Shown here: one piece after another, positions 23,686 to 33,645 of the stretch | Layout: each line of letters opens with the position of its first letter | Numbering within the stretch: the stretch's first letter is position 1 | Translations under genes and position numbers: made by a program | NCBI GenBank assembly: GCA_034429695.1 | Contig: DAOUGC010000044.1 | Span: forward strand, 1 to 38,497 | DNA length: 38,497 nt | Direction of reading: 5' to 3' | Source of the DNA: DAOUGC01 sp034429695 | Lineage (GTDB): Bacteria > Chloroflexota > Anaerolineae > Anaerolineales > Anaerolineaceae | The notes under the pieces: generated by a model | The model's input: the letters and a program-made list of their open reading frames with translations, nothing else | What the model was told of the DNA's origin: nothing | Databases searched by the model: none

Positions 23686-25188
23686 TTACAGACCGTAGAT
23701 ATCGCCGAACTTGGTCTGAAGGTAGCGCAGATATGGCTGGGGATTGATCCCTTCGCCAGTGACCTTTTTGATCAAAGTCTGCGGCGTAAACTTGGAACCG
23801 TGGCGATGGATGTTGGTGCGCAGCCAGCCCAGCAGATCGTCAAACTTGCCGCGCATGATCTGCTCTTCCAAATCGGGCACATCGCGCTGTATGCACTCCC
23901 ACAACTGCACCGAGACCAGATTGCCCAGCGCGTAGGTGGGGAAGTAGCCGATCATGCCGCCTGACCAGTGAATGTCCTGCAATACGCCCCTGGCGTTATT
24001 CGGCGGGGTCACACCCAGGTATTCCTGCATGCGCTCGGTCCATACCTGCGGCAGATCTGCCACACGCAGGCTGCCTTCCATCAACGCGATTTCGATTTCA
24101 AGCCGCAGCATGATGTGCAGGTTATAGGTGGCTTCATCCGATTCGGTACGGATCAAGGATGGCTCCACCTTGTTGATCGCGCGGTAGAAGGACTCCATCG
24201 AAACGTTGCCCAGTTGCGCCGGGAAATGCGCCTGCAGTTTGGGGTAGAAGAAGGTCCAGAAAGCGCGCGAACGGCCCACCAGATTCTCCCACAGACGCGA
24301 TTGTGACTCGTGAACCGCCATGGAAGCGCCCGTGGAGAGCGGAGAGCGGCGCAGCGCGCGGTCAATACCCTGCTCATACAGGGCATGCCCGCACTCATGG
24401 AAGGTGCTGAACATGGCCGAGGTCATGTGATCAGCCATGACGCGCGTGGTAATGCGCACATCACCCTGCCCGAAGTTGATGGTGAACGGGTGCGCTGAAC
24501 GGTCCTGACGGCCGCGCTGCCAATCGTACCCAAAATGCGTGATCACATCCACGCCAAAATCCCACTGATGTTCCACATCAAAATCCTGATGCAGGAAACT
24601 GTCATCCACCTGTGGGCGGGCGCCGATGGCGCGGATCAACTCAACCTGCCTGGGGCGCAGCACATCAAAGATCGCCCGCACCTCGCTGGTTTTCATGCCG
24701 CGTTCAAACTCATGCAGCAGCGGGTCATAGACGTGATCGAATGGTGCAAAGAAGCTGGCATACTGGCGACGCAGTTCCACAATCTGTTCCAGATACGGCT
24801 GGAAGTGGGCAAAATCATTCTCCTCACGCGCCTTCTCCCACGCTGACTGTCCCAGTGTGGTGACCCTGGCGAACTCCGCCACCCATTCACTGCTCACGCG
24901 CGTCTCGCGTTCGTACTGCTCACGCACCAGTTGCACAAAGCAGGCATCGTCCGATTCCGGATCGAGCGTGGCCACGTAAGGCTGAACCTCATCCAGCATC
25001 CTGCCCAGTTCATCAGAGACAACGCGGGTATGCGCAATCCCCGCCAGCGTTGCCAGTTGATCCCCACGGTCCTCTGCGCCACCGGGCGGCATGTTTACCT
25101 GCTGATCCCAGCTTAACAGACCGGCAGAACTGGCAATGTCAACGATCTCGGCTATATATTGTTTTAGTTTTTGTATGGTTGGTTCCAT
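23686..25188 (-). CDS. M32-family metallocarboxypeptidase (Taq type)
   Basis: A 500-residue cytoplasmic zinc (or cobalt) peptidase that removes C-terminal residues from peptides. The metal site HECGH (264-268) is an intact HEXXH with Glu265 as base, and the third ligand is Glu294 in the family motif HESQSRLWEN. Length is normal for the family. It lies 27 nt after the phosphoglycerate dehydrogenase gene and shares its transcript, probably ending at the strong terminator 20-50 nt past the stop. Confidence 0.95.
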   Translation of the reverse strand: MEPTIQKLKQYIAEIVDIASSAGLLSWDQQVNMPPGGAEDRGDQLATLAGIAHTRVVSDELGRMLDEVQPYVATLDPESDDACFVQLVREQYERETRVSSEWVAEFARVTTLGQSAWEKAREENDFAHFQPYLEQIVELRRQYASFFAPFDHVYDPLLHEFERGMKTSEVRAIFDVLRPRQVELIRAIGARPQVDDSFLHQDFDVEHQWDFGVDVITHFGYDWQRGRQDRSAHPFTINFGQGDVRITTRVMADHMTSAMFSTFHECGHALYEQGIDRALRRSPLSTGASMAVHESQSRLWENLVGRSRAFWTFFYPKLQAHFPAQLGNVSMESFYRAINKVEPSLIRTESDEATYNLHIMLRLEIEIALMEGSLRVADLPQVWTERMQEYLGVTPPNNARGVLQDIHWSGGMIGYFPTYALGNLVSVQLWECIQRDVPDLEEQIMRGKFDDLLGWLRTNIHRHGSKFTPQTLIKKVTGEGINPQPYLRYLQTKFGDIYGL

Positions 25189-25215
25189 TGATGGCTTCTT
25201 ATCTGTAAATCTGCT

Positions 25216-26154
25216 CTACGCCACTTTCCAGCGCAGTTGTTCCTGCTTGAGCGCAGCCAGCACCTCGGTGGCAATATCCTCGGCAGCCCGTTCCTGGGCT
25301 TCCACGGTCTGCGCACCGACATGCGGAACCGCGACAACACGCGGGTGGGCAACCAGCGGGGTCAACCCCGGAGGCTCGGTGGCAAACACATCCAGACCGG
25401 CGGCAGCCACATGGTCAGCATCCAGGGCAGCCAGCAGGGCTTCCTCATCAATGACGCCACCGCGGGCAGCGCACACGATGCGCACACCCTTTTTCATCTT
25501 CTTGAACGCGGCGTTGTTTAACAGACCGCGGGTATCAGCCGTCAGGGGGATGTGCAGGGTGATCACATCAGCGCGGGCATACAGCTCGTCCAGCGAAACC
25601 GGCTCGGCTCCGCCCTCTTTGATCTTGTCGGCGCTGATCAGCGGATCATAGGCGATGATTTCCATGCCAAATGCCCTGGCACGTTCAGCCACAGCCCGCC
25701 CAATGCGGCCGTAACCGATCACACCCAGCGTTTTGCGGTACAGTTCAACGCCTTCCAATTCCTTCTTCAACCATTTACCACCCTTCATGGCGGCGTCTGC
25801 GCGTGGAACTTCGCGAACCACAGCCAGCATCAGCGCCAGGGTCAGCTCGGCGACAGCCAGGGTGGTGGCGATGGGCGAATTGACCACCGTCACACCTTTG
25901 CCTTTGGCGGCGTTCAGATCAATATTGTCCACACCCACACCGGCACGGCCAACGACCTTGAGGCAGGCGCCTGCATCGAAGACTGCCGGGGTCACCTTGG
26001 TGCGTCCGCGCACGATCATAGCGTCATACTGACCCACCACTTGCAACAGTTCCTCAGGGGTGATGCCGGGTTTGTTGTCAACCTCGGCGGCGCCGCGCAA
26101 TATGGACAAACCTTTTTCTTCCAGCCCATCCGTTACCAGAATCTTCCAGGCCAT
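25216..26154 (-). CDS. serA: D-3-phosphoglycerate dehydrogenase, short form
   Basis: This NAD-dependent enzyme oxidises 3-phosphoglycerate to 3-phosphohydroxypyruvate, the first step of serine synthesis. The 312-residue protein has the Rossmann motif GVIGYGRIGRAVA, catalytic Arg in AARGGVIDE, Glu in ATEPPG and His in HVGAQT (usually HxGGST or similar). It lacks the C-terminal ACT serine-binding domain, so serine feedback is not expected. An in-frame extension to 26403 overlaps the rhomboid gene and is rejected; AGGAG 7-8 nt before the ATG at 26154 fixes the start. A related 2-hydroxyacid dehydrogenase role cannot be fully excluded. Confidence 0.87.
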   Translation of the reverse strand: MAWKILVTDGLEEKGLSILRGAAEVDNKPGITPEELLQVVGQYDAMIVRGRTKVTPAVFDAGACLKVVGRAGVGVDNIDLNAAKGKGVTVVNSPIATTLAVAELTLALMLAVVREVPRADAAMKGGKWLKKELEGVELYRKTLGVIGYGRIGRAVAERARAFGMEIIAYDPLISADKIKEGGAEPVSLDELYARADVITLHIPLTADTRGLLNNAAFKKMKKGVRIVCAARGGVIDEEALLAALDADHVAAAGLDVFATEPPGLTPLVAHPRVVAVPHVGAQTVEAQERAAEDIATEVLAALKQEQLRWKVA

Positions 26155-26202
26155 TCCTGTTCTCCTTTTTGAGTTACAGAGGTTGGATAGTTCTCTACCC
26201 TT

Positions 26203-26208
26203 ATTATA
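26203..26208 (-). promoter_or_regulatory. possible -10 of serA-carboxypeptidase
   Basis: A perfect TATAAT on the minus strand lies about 50 nt before serA. No clear -35 is visible at the right spacing. Confidence 0.3.
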
Positions 26209-26300
26209 AGTCCGGCTCCAAAAAGAACGACTGTTGAATATCATATCCTCATCTGCCTTTAATACAATTGGGCCAAATAAACATTTTCTGAATAATAAAA

Positions 26301-26325
26301 ACGGCCTGTGAACATCACAGACCGT
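26301..26325 (-). terminator. terminator of gmk-rhomboid
   Basis: ACGGCCTGTG (26301-26310) pairs with CACAGACCGT (26316-26325) with one mismatch. On the minus strand it is followed by TTTTTATTATT. Confidence 0.8.
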
Positions 26326-26359
26326 CAACAATTCACCTGCAAGTTGGATGGCGCGCCGA

Positions 26360-27091
26360 TTAACGCATGATCCTTGCCGCCGCCAGCGCCACCAAAACGG
26401 CAAATTCGATCATCGCCACCACCAGCACCCTTTGCCTGCCAACCTGATCTTCCAGTGACATGCCCACCAGCCCAAGTGCAGGTCCGGCGAACCAAGCAAA
26501 GGCAAAACCGCCAACCAGACCACCCATGTGGCCCCAGTTGTCAATACCAGGAGACATGCCCAGCACCAGGTTGATGCCCACCACCACCAGCAAATTGGTG
26601 ATGATCCCGCGTGCGCGCGAGCCAAAAAATTCGCGGTTCTGATAAACAAACACCCCCTCCGCCGCAATCAAGCCGAAAACTGCAGTGGAAGCGCCAAGCG
26701 AGTTGTTGGGGGAAAAGGTGAAGGAAGCCACATTACCGGCCAGGCCTGCCAGCAAGTACAACAGCAGATACCGCCCGTGCCCATAATAATTCTCCAAACC
26801 GCGCCCAAATGCGTACAGCGCATACATATTAAAGGCAATGTGGATGATACCGGCGTGCAGCAGCACAGGCGTAATCAAACGCCAGTACTGACCTGAGATG
26901 ATCAGCATGTTGACCTTCATCATCCACGCCGCGGGCCAGTCACCACCCAGCAAAAACTGGCTGCCCTGCTGAAGCAGGAACATGATAATGGTGATGACCA
27001 TGATGCCGTAAGTTACATAGGGGATGCGGTTTGGTACACGCACCCGCACTGTTCGTTGTTGAGATACTTCCTGGGGTTGTTCAACGCTCAT
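26360..27091 (-). CDS. rhomboid intramembrane serine protease
   Basis: A 243-residue membrane protein with about six helices that cleaves transmembrane substrates within the bilayer. The catalytic dyad is intact: Ser135 in GASTAVFG and His188 in GHMGGLVGG; the H-x3-N pair (H84/N88) that shapes the oxyanion hole is also present. The N-terminal 25 residues are cytosolic and Arg-rich. Its ATG overlaps the gmk stop codon (ATGA). The substrate is unknown. Confidence 0.93.
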   Translation of the reverse strand: MSVEQPQEVSQQRTVRVRVPNRIPYVTYGIMVITIIMFLLQQGSQFLLGGDWPAAWMMKVNMLIISGQYWRLITPVLLHAGIIHIAFNMYALYAFGRGLENYYGHGRYLLLYLLAGLAGNVASFTFSPNNSLGASTAVFGLIAAEGVFVYQNREFFGSRARGIITNLLVVVGINLVLGMSPGIDNWGHMGGLVGGFAFAWFAGPALGLVGMSLEDQVGRQRVLVVAMIEFAVLVALAAARIMR

Positions 27092-27762
27092 AAGGTAATC
27101 TTTCTCGGTACAACGCGCAGGTGTTCAGCGGTGACAATTGCGATGATGCGGTCAACGCAATCATCCAGATGATCCTGCGCGTTGGTGACAACATAATCAA
27201 ACAATCCAATTTTTTCCATCTCGCCCCGCGCGGTGGCATAGCGCACCTTGAGTTCCTCGGGGGTTTCGGTTTTTCGATCCCGCAGGCGGATGTACCATTC
27301 CTCTTCATTGGTGGGGACCAGAAAGATCAGCACAGCCGATGGACACAACTGCCGCACCCGTTCCGCCCCCTGCACATCCAGCCGCATCACCACATCCTTG
27401 CCGCTGGCAAGCGCCGCGCGCACCTGCGCCTTGGGCACACCCTTGTATTGATTGTAAACAATGGCGTGCTCGATCAATTCGTCAGCGGCAATCATGCGCA
27501 AAAATTCATCTTCACTGACAAAGTTATAATCCACCCCGTCCACTTCAGAAGCGCGCATTTTACGGGTGGTGGTGGTGACCACAAAATGAAAATCCAGTTT
27601 GCGATCTTTCAGGCGTTGCACCACGGCGTCTTTTCCCACCCCTGAAGGGCCGGAAATGACAATCAGCAGAGGTTGTGGTTCGGTGCTCTGAAAGATGTTT
27701 TCGTTGTTGGCCATAATCACACTGCTGCCCTCAGTGACGTTGAACCGGATGGCCTGACGCAC
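27088..27762 (-). CDS. gmk: guanylate kinase
   Basis: This enzyme phosphorylates GMP to GDP. The P-loop is GPSGVGKDAV near residues 38-47, followed by TTTTRKMRASEVDGVDY (GMP binding) and LDVQGAERV. GTG at 27762 is used as start because AAGGA lies just upstream and a TATAAT precedes it. An ATG at 27714 would give a more typical N-terminus but lacks a well-placed ribosome site. It is translationally coupled to the rhomboid gene. Confidence 0.93.
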   Translation of the reverse strand: MRQAIRFNVTEGSSVIMANNENIFQSTEPQPLLIVISGPSGVGKDAVVQRLKDRKLDFHFVVTTTTRKMRASEVDGVDYNFVSEDEFLRMIAADELIEHAIVYNQYKGVPKAQVRAALASGKDVVMRLDVQGAERVRQLCPSAVLIFLVPTNEEEWYIRLRDRKTETPEELKVRYATARGEMEKIGLFDYVVTNAQDHLDDCVDRIIAIVTAEHLRVVPRKITL

Positions 27763-27791
27763 GGCTTCCTTTTCAACCGGTATTGCGAATG

Positions 27792-27799
27792 ATTATAAT
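27792..27799. promoter_or_regulatory. overlapping divergent -10 elements (gmk / fmdB)
   Basis: ATTATAAT at 27792-27799 contains TATAAT on both strands: 27794-27799 on plus toward fmdB and 27797-27792 on minus toward gmk. The -35 regions are weak, so only one direction may be fired at a time. Confidence 0.45.
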
Positions 27800-27835
27800 T
27801 GATAATTGCACCACGATGTTGACTGGAGGACTGTA

Positions 27836-28234
27836 ATGCCAACTTATACCTATCGCTGCCTGGATTGCTCACGGCGTTTTGAAATCTACATGACCTTTTC
27901 TGAATATGGAACGCGCCAGCCCGTCTGCACGCATTGCGGCAGCCAGCACGTTCAGCGCCGCATCAACAGGGTGCGTGTGATGAAGTCAGATGAAAGCCGT
28001 TTGGAAAGCATGGCAGACCCTGCCGCGCTGGACGGGCTTGAGGAAAATCCGCGCGAGCTGGGCCGCATGATGCGCGAGATGAGCGGACAACTCGGCGAGG
28101 ATATGGGGCCTGAGTTTAATGAGGTTGTATCACGCCTCGAAAGAGGCCAAAGTCCTGACGATATCGAACGCGACATGCCCGATCTCGGCGAAGATGACGG
28201 CGGAGGGCTGCCGGGCGGCTTTGCAGATGATTAG
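27836..28234 (+). CDS. FmdB-family zinc-ribbon protein
   Basis: A 132-residue protein that begins MPTYTYRC and carries CxxC pairs at C8/C11 and CTHC (about 31-34), the zinc ribbon of the FmdB/putative regulatory protein family. The C-terminal two thirds are acidic and Met/Glu/Asp-rich. GGAGG lies 8 nt before the ATG at 27836, so upstream in-frame codons are left out. FmdB was named for a regulator of formamidase/amidase genes, but none are near and the role here is unknown. Confidence 0.8.
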   Translation: MPTYTYRCLDCSRRFEIYMTFSEYGTRQPVCTHCGSQHVQRRINRVRVMKSDESRLESMADPAALDGLEENPRELGRMMREMSGQLGEDMGPEFNEVVSRLERGQSPDDIERDMPDLGEDDGGGLPGGFADD

Positions 28235-28269
28235 ATCCTAAATGACAGCATCTGCCGCCATTTAGGATC
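28234..28269. terminator. perfect dyad between convergent genes, possible terminator
   Basis: GATCCTAAATG (28234-28244) is perfectly complementary to CATTTAGGATC (28259-28269) across 14 nt. It starts on the last base of the fmdB stop codon and ends on the stop codon of the opposing gene. Neither side has a T-tract, so intrinsic termination is uncertain. Confidence 0.45.
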
Positions 28270-29590
28270 AGGGTGTTGACACCAGTTCCTGTAGTTCTTC
28301 AAACGATGTGATCTGCGAGATGTCTTCCAAAAAATCCTTCAGCGATGGGCTTTGCTCGCGAAATGCGCGTACGGCTGGGCCCACCGGGTCTTCTCCGGCG
28401 GCTCCGCCAGGGGTTTCAGCATAAGCGCCGTAAAAGGCAAAATACGCCTGGTTGATGCGCCGCAACCGGTAACCGTTATCCCACAGGTACATGCGGCGCA
28501 TTTCCATGTATTCTTCAGCCTCTTCGATCTTTCCTTCAGCCAGCATGGCATCCACGGTCACACGCGTCTCATGCAGTTCGGCCCGAGGATTGAAGACCGG
28601 TTCAAGCGGCTCTTCGGGGCTGGCAGGCGGGGCATTAACCGGCGCCGGCGGCTGTTCGGGAGGTAGATACTGCGGATAATACCGGGCAAGCAGTGCCCGC
28701 GAGATTTCCAGACCGGCAATGGAAGCCGTGGTCTCATTAATGTTTCGCATTTCAGGGGTGTCGAAATAACGGATACCCAGCGGGCGCAGGGTTAGATAAT
28801 TGTGCACCCATTCATGCGCCACAACTTCCATCAGAAACGGCATGTCGGATGTATTAATCACCATGGTGGGATACACCCCCACCCCGCCCACTGGCACCAC
28901 CAGCGCCGACAGATCAACGTTTTTTTCCACCTGGTTTTCCAGCAAAGTGATCTGATCCAGGCTGATATCGGCTTCAAGCGATATATCATCCTTCGCCTCA
29001 ATCCGATCCCTCGGTGAGGTGATCAACGCATAGGGCAGGTCGGTGACGTGATAGGCCACAGGTGGAATCGGCTGCCCCGCAAAAGTCAACCCCATGCCTG
29101 CCAGTGTATCGGAAATTTGCATCTGCACCGCTGACTCCACCAGCGGAGCCATGCGATCCCGTCTCTCCCTGGCTTCTGCCAGTTCCAATTCCAGCAGGGC
29201 TGCCATTTTCTTGGGGCTTTCCACATTGGGGTCGGCATAAATCAACGACACCTGCCCTTCAAGCCCGCGCACAGTGTAAACGTCCCGCAAATATTGCTCC
29301 ACCATTTCAGATCGGACATTTTCTGGCAGATAGGCATTGAAATCCAGGGCAGCCTGCGCGCCTTTCAACAGGGCGGCATCGAGCATCCAGGTGACGTAAT
29401 CAAATTCAGACCAGCGGGTGAAGCGGCGCACCTGTTCTTTTTCATCCAGGATGAAGACGTTGGCGCGGGTCAGGATCAACAGTGCAACTGCCACAATCAG
29501 CAGATTTCGCAGGATCATCCGCAAAATATGCCATGCACGGCGAAGTGACAACTTTGGAGTGGTGCGGGTGGGTATCGTAATTGAAGTCAT
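28268..29590 (-). CDS. membrane-anchored putative metallopeptidase with HEXXH
   Basis: I do not recognise the family. The 440-residue protein has one N-terminal membrane helix (about 25-43), a helical region rich in Glu/Arg (about 90-160), and the zinc-site motif VVAHEWVHNYL with H259, E260 and H263. Glu286 in NINETTASIAG lies 23 residues later, where gluzincins have their third ligand. A Pro-rich loop (about 310-335) and another helical segment with RINQAYFAFYGAYAE follow. The motif layout supports a peptidase facing the outside, but activity is inferred. No Shine-Dalgarno precedes the ATG. It is divergent from the efflux operon. Confidence 0.65.
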   Translation of the reverse strand: MTSITIPTRTTPKLSLRRAWHILRMILRNLLIVAVALLILTRANVFILDEKEQVRRFTRWSEFDYVTWMLDAALLKGAQAALDFNAYLPENVRSEMVEQYLRDVYTVRGLEGQVSLIYADPNVESPKKMAALLELELAEARERRDRMAPLVESAVQMQISDTLAGMGLTFAGQPIPPVAYHVTDLPYALITSPRDRIEAKDDISLEADISLDQITLLENQVEKNVDLSALVVPVGGVGVYPTMVINTSDMPFLMEVVAHEWVHNYLTLRPLGIRYFDTPEMRNINETTASIAGLEISRALLARYYPQYLPPEQPPAPVNAPPASPEEPLEPVFNPRAELHETRVTVDAMLAEGKIEEAEEYMEMRRMYLWDNGYRLRRINQAYFAFYGAYAETPGGAAGEDPVGPAVRAFREQSPSLKDFLEDISQITSFEELQELVSTP

Positions 29591-29753
29591 GGGACAGGGT
29601 GGTAAAATTACCTTTTACAAATACCGGACGGCACATGGTTAAAGTGCTATCATGAACGTCAGTACCGGGATAACGAATTTTATACCACTTTCCACCTTTC
29701 GACGGATTGTGGATATTGTTGAGAAAAGAATAACACATTGTCAGAGGGGTTCA

Positions 29754-31154
29754 ATGAAACGCAGGATCATCATCATTGGAATCATGATATTACTCGCAGT
29801 CGGGGGTTACTTTGTATACTCCAGCATTGCCCGCGCCCGCCAGGCTGCTTCCAGCCAGTATCAAACAGTGGCATTGGAACGCGGCGAACTGACCGCGATC
29901 ATCGGCGCCACGGGTACGGTTCACGCCAATCAGACCGGCATTCTTGCCTGGCAGACCAACGGGCTGGTGGAAAATGTCACTGTAAAAGTGGGCGACGTGG
30001 TTCAGACGGATCAGGAACTGGCCAGTCTGCGCCAGTCCTCTTTGCCGCAAACCATCATCCTCGCACAGGCTGATCTGGTGACAGCACGCAAGGCACTGGA
30101 TGACCTGCAGTCATCCGGCGTTGCCACAGCCCAGGCACAACTGGCACTCGAACAGGCCGAAGAAGCCTACGAGGAAGCCGAGAAAAACCTGACCCGCAAG
30201 GATTTCCGCCGCTCCTCCGACGCCACGCTCGACGCTGCCCGCGCCAACTATGTCCTCGCGCAGGATGCCTACGAACAGGCCCAGGAGCTTTTCTCAGCCG
30301 TGGCTGATCGCGACGAGAACGATGTGACCCGCGCCCAACTGCTCAGCCAGCTCTCGGCAGCCGAACAGGCACGTGACCGCGCCCTGGCAAACCTCAACTA
30401 CCTGCTCGGCACACCGGATGAGCAGGAAAGGCAGCAGGCGGAGGCTGAGCTGGAGGTTGCCCGGGCAAATCTGGAAGCTGCGCAACGCGAGTGGGATCGC
30501 TTGAAAAACGGGGCAGATCCTGATGACATCGCTGCGGCAGAATCGCGTGTGGCTGCGTTGGAAGCCACGCTGGAAATGGCTGTGCTGAAAGCCCCATTTA
30601 ATGGAACCGTGACATCGGTCGAAATCAAATCCGGCGATCAGGTTGCCCCCGGCAGCCCGGCTTTCCGGATTGATGATTTTTCCCGCCTGCTGGTGGATGT
30701 GCTGGTTCCCGAGGTGGACATCAATCGAATTCAGGTTGGCCAGTCTGCCCAAATCAGCTTTGATGCCATCCAGGACAATACGTACACCGGCGAGGTGGTG
30801 GAAGTGGCCCGCGTTGGCGAGACCGACCCGGCCAGTGGCTCCGTTAATTTTAACGTGACCATTGAATTACAGGACGCCGATGAACGCGTGCTGCCCGGCA
30901 TGACCGCCGCTGTCACCGTGGTGGTGAATCAGCAAGAAGATGTTTTGCTGGTTCCCAACCGCGCTGTACGCCTGCGCGAGGGTGAACGTGTCGTTTACAT
31001 CCTGCGGGATGGAATGCCCGTTATGGAACCGATTGAGATCGGCAACACTTCTGAGACGGTCAGCGAAGTGGTTTCAGGCAACGTCAGTGAAGGCGACCTG
31101 GTGATCCTCAATCCGCCTTCCAATCTGCAGGGCGGCCCCATGTTTGGGAGATAA
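29754..31154 (+). CDS. HlyD/MacA-like efflux adaptor
   Basis: A membrane-fusion (periplasmic adaptor-like) protein of 466 residues. It has an N-terminal membrane anchor (about 4-22), two lipoyl half-motifs (GTVHANQTG...VTVKVGDVV, and LKAPFNGTVTSVEIKSGDQV), a long Glu/Ala-rich coiled coil between them (about 100-290), and beta-barrel and C-terminal domains. GAGGGG before the ATG at 29754 sets the start; earlier in-frame codons add nothing family-like. The ABC genes follow immediately. In a monoderm-like Chloroflexi envelope it would act on the outer face of the membrane, without a TolC partner in the window. Confidence 0.9.
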   Translation: MKRRIIIIGIMILLAVGGYFVYSSIARARQAASSQYQTVALERGELTAIIGATGTVHANQTGILAWQTNGLVENVTVKVGDVVQTDQELASLRQSSLPQTIILAQADLVTARKALDDLQSSGVATAQAQLALEQAEEAYEEAEKNLTRKDFRRSSDATLDAARANYVLAQDAYEQAQELFSAVADRDENDVTRAQLLSQLSAAEQARDRALANLNYLLGTPDEQERQQAEAELEVARANLEAAQREWDRLKNGADPDDIAAAESRVAALEATLEMAVLKAPFNGTVTSVEIKSGDQVAPGSPAFRIDDFSRLLVDVLVPEVDINRIQVGQSAQISFDAIQDNTYTGEVVEVARVGETDPASGSVNFNVTIELQDADERVLPGMTAAVTVVVNQQEDVLLVPNRAVRLREGERVVYILRDGMPVMEPIEIGNTSETVSEVVSGNVSEGDLVILNPPSNLQGGPMFGR

Positions 31155-31155
31155 T

Positions 31156-31832
31156 ATGCCAGATTGGGTGATTGAGGCCGAAGAACTAAAGAAAATTTAC
31201 CACATGGGCGAAGTCGAAGTCCCGGCGTTGGCTGGCGTTTCGTTTACGATTGAACGCGGCGAAATCCTGAGCATCATGGGCCCAAGCGGTTCGGGAAAAT
31301 CCACTCTGATGAACATCCTCGGCTGTTTGGACCGTCCGACCTCGGGAGAATATCTGCTCGACGGAGAGCGTGTATCGCAGATGAACGACGACCAGCTTGC
31401 CGGGGTTCGCAACCGCAAGGTCGGTTTTGTTTTTCAGAGTTTCAATCTGTTGCCACGACAAACCGCGCTTGCCAATGTTGAACTGCCCATGCGCTACGCA
31501 GGCGCCGGGCGCAACCGCGTGGAAGCCGCCCGCCGTGCACTTGAATCAGTCGGGCTGGGAGAGCGGGTAAAACACCGCCCCACTGAACTATCTGGCGGTC
31601 AGCAGCAACGCGTCGCCATTGCCAGGGCGCTGGTGAATGACCCTGCCATTTTGATGGCGGATGAACCCACCGGAAATCTGGATTCAAAATCGGGCAAGGA
31701 AATCATGGAATTAATCCTGTCCCTCAATCGCGAACGGGGTACAACCGTGATCATTGTTACTCATGACCCCGGCGTGGCAGCACAGACCAACCGTATTCTG
31801 CGCCTGAGGGATGGTTTGCTGGTGGAGGATGC

Positions 31833-31836
<4 letters not shown>
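31156..31836 (+). CDS. ABC transporter ATPase (MacB/LolD type)
   Basis: A 226-residue ATPase with Walker A GPSGSGKST (42-50), Q-loop FVFQSFNLLP, signature LSGGQQQR (145-152), Walker B ILMADEP followed by TGNLD, and the switch His in VTHD. The TGNLD box is typical of the MacB/LolD/FtsE group. It begins 1 nt after the adaptor stop, using GGGAG inside the end of that gene. It powers the permease encoded next. Confidence 0.94.
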
Positions 31837-33059
<1,223 letters not shown>

Positions 33060-33080
33060 CACAGTATGCATTAATGCACA

Positions 33081-33436
33081 GGTCGGGTTGGCATTTGCCG
33101 AACCCGACTTTTTATTTCCACCCTGCCCAACATCATGCCTTTATGCTTAGGCCGGGTTGGCTCTCCCAACCCGACCTTTCCCCAATAATCCTGGCATCCA
33201 CAATTGAGTGGTAGGGTGGGCTGATGCTTTCTCAGCCCACCGATTGTGTGCGGTAAATAACATTATCCACATTGATTGGTGAAAAGCGGTGGGCTGGAAG
33301 AACGCCAGCCCACCCTACCTTTTTCAACTTGGACTAATTAGTTGGAACAGATGAACAGCGCCATCCCGCCCTACTTTTTCTGGTGGACACCGACCACGGC
33401 GTTTTGCAGGGCGGCTTGGTGTATTTCCAAGCCGCC
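33081..33436. repeat. cluster of five related palindromic hairpins
   Basis: Five hairpins of like design follow each other: 33082-33108, 33150-33176, 33215-33241, 33288-33314 and 33410-33436. Arms are mostly 10 bp and read GGGTTGG, GGTGGGCTG or GGCGGCTTGG with complements. The third and fourth form a larger symmetrical element (33211-33318) bounded by GTAGGGTGGGCT and AGCCCACCCTAC. There is no coding frame and no transposase. Similar GTAGGGTGGGC palindromes are scattered in many bacterial genomes (from memory). Confidence 0.8.
33082..33117 (+). terminator. terminator of the MacAB-like operon
   Basis: GTCGGGTTGGC (33082-33092) pairs with GCCGAACCCGAC (33097-33108) with one bulge and is followed by TTTTTATTT. 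It is also the first hairpin of the palindrome cluster. Confidence 0.8.
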
Positions 33437-33553
33437 GATTTCCGCTGGGATGAATGTGCAGGTTAATCGAATAACGGTGGGTTCAAAATCGAACTCTTAA
33501 AATACCTTGTGCGGTGTGGTTTGCGTTCTCCCGCCCCACCATATGGTTTGGCC

Positions 33554-33602
33554 GACCTCCGACCTCTGACCTCTGACCTCTGATTTCTGCCCTCTGCCCT
33601 TA
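33554..33602. repeat. 7-bp tandem repeat (GACCTCT)n
   Basis: Seven head-to-tail 7-bp units occur: GACCTCC, three exact GACCTCT, GATTTCT, GCCCTCT and GCCCTTA. The array ends at the -35 region of the thiamine operon promoter. Confidence 0.85.
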
Positions 33603-33603
33603 T

Positions 33604-33632
33604 TTGACAAACCCCATCAGATCACCTATACT
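33604..33632 (+). promoter_or_regulatory. promoter of the thiamine operon
   Basis: Perfect TTGACA (33604-33609) and TATACT (33627-33632) are spaced by 17 bp. Transcription would start near 33639, just before the riboswitch. Confidence 0.85.
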
Positions 33633-33645
33633 TTGGTCATAAAAT

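Noticed and set aside
33081..33602. CRISPR-like look of regularly placed palindromes and repeats
   Set aside because: Repeats are not identical direct copies, spacers have no fixed length, and no cas genes are near.
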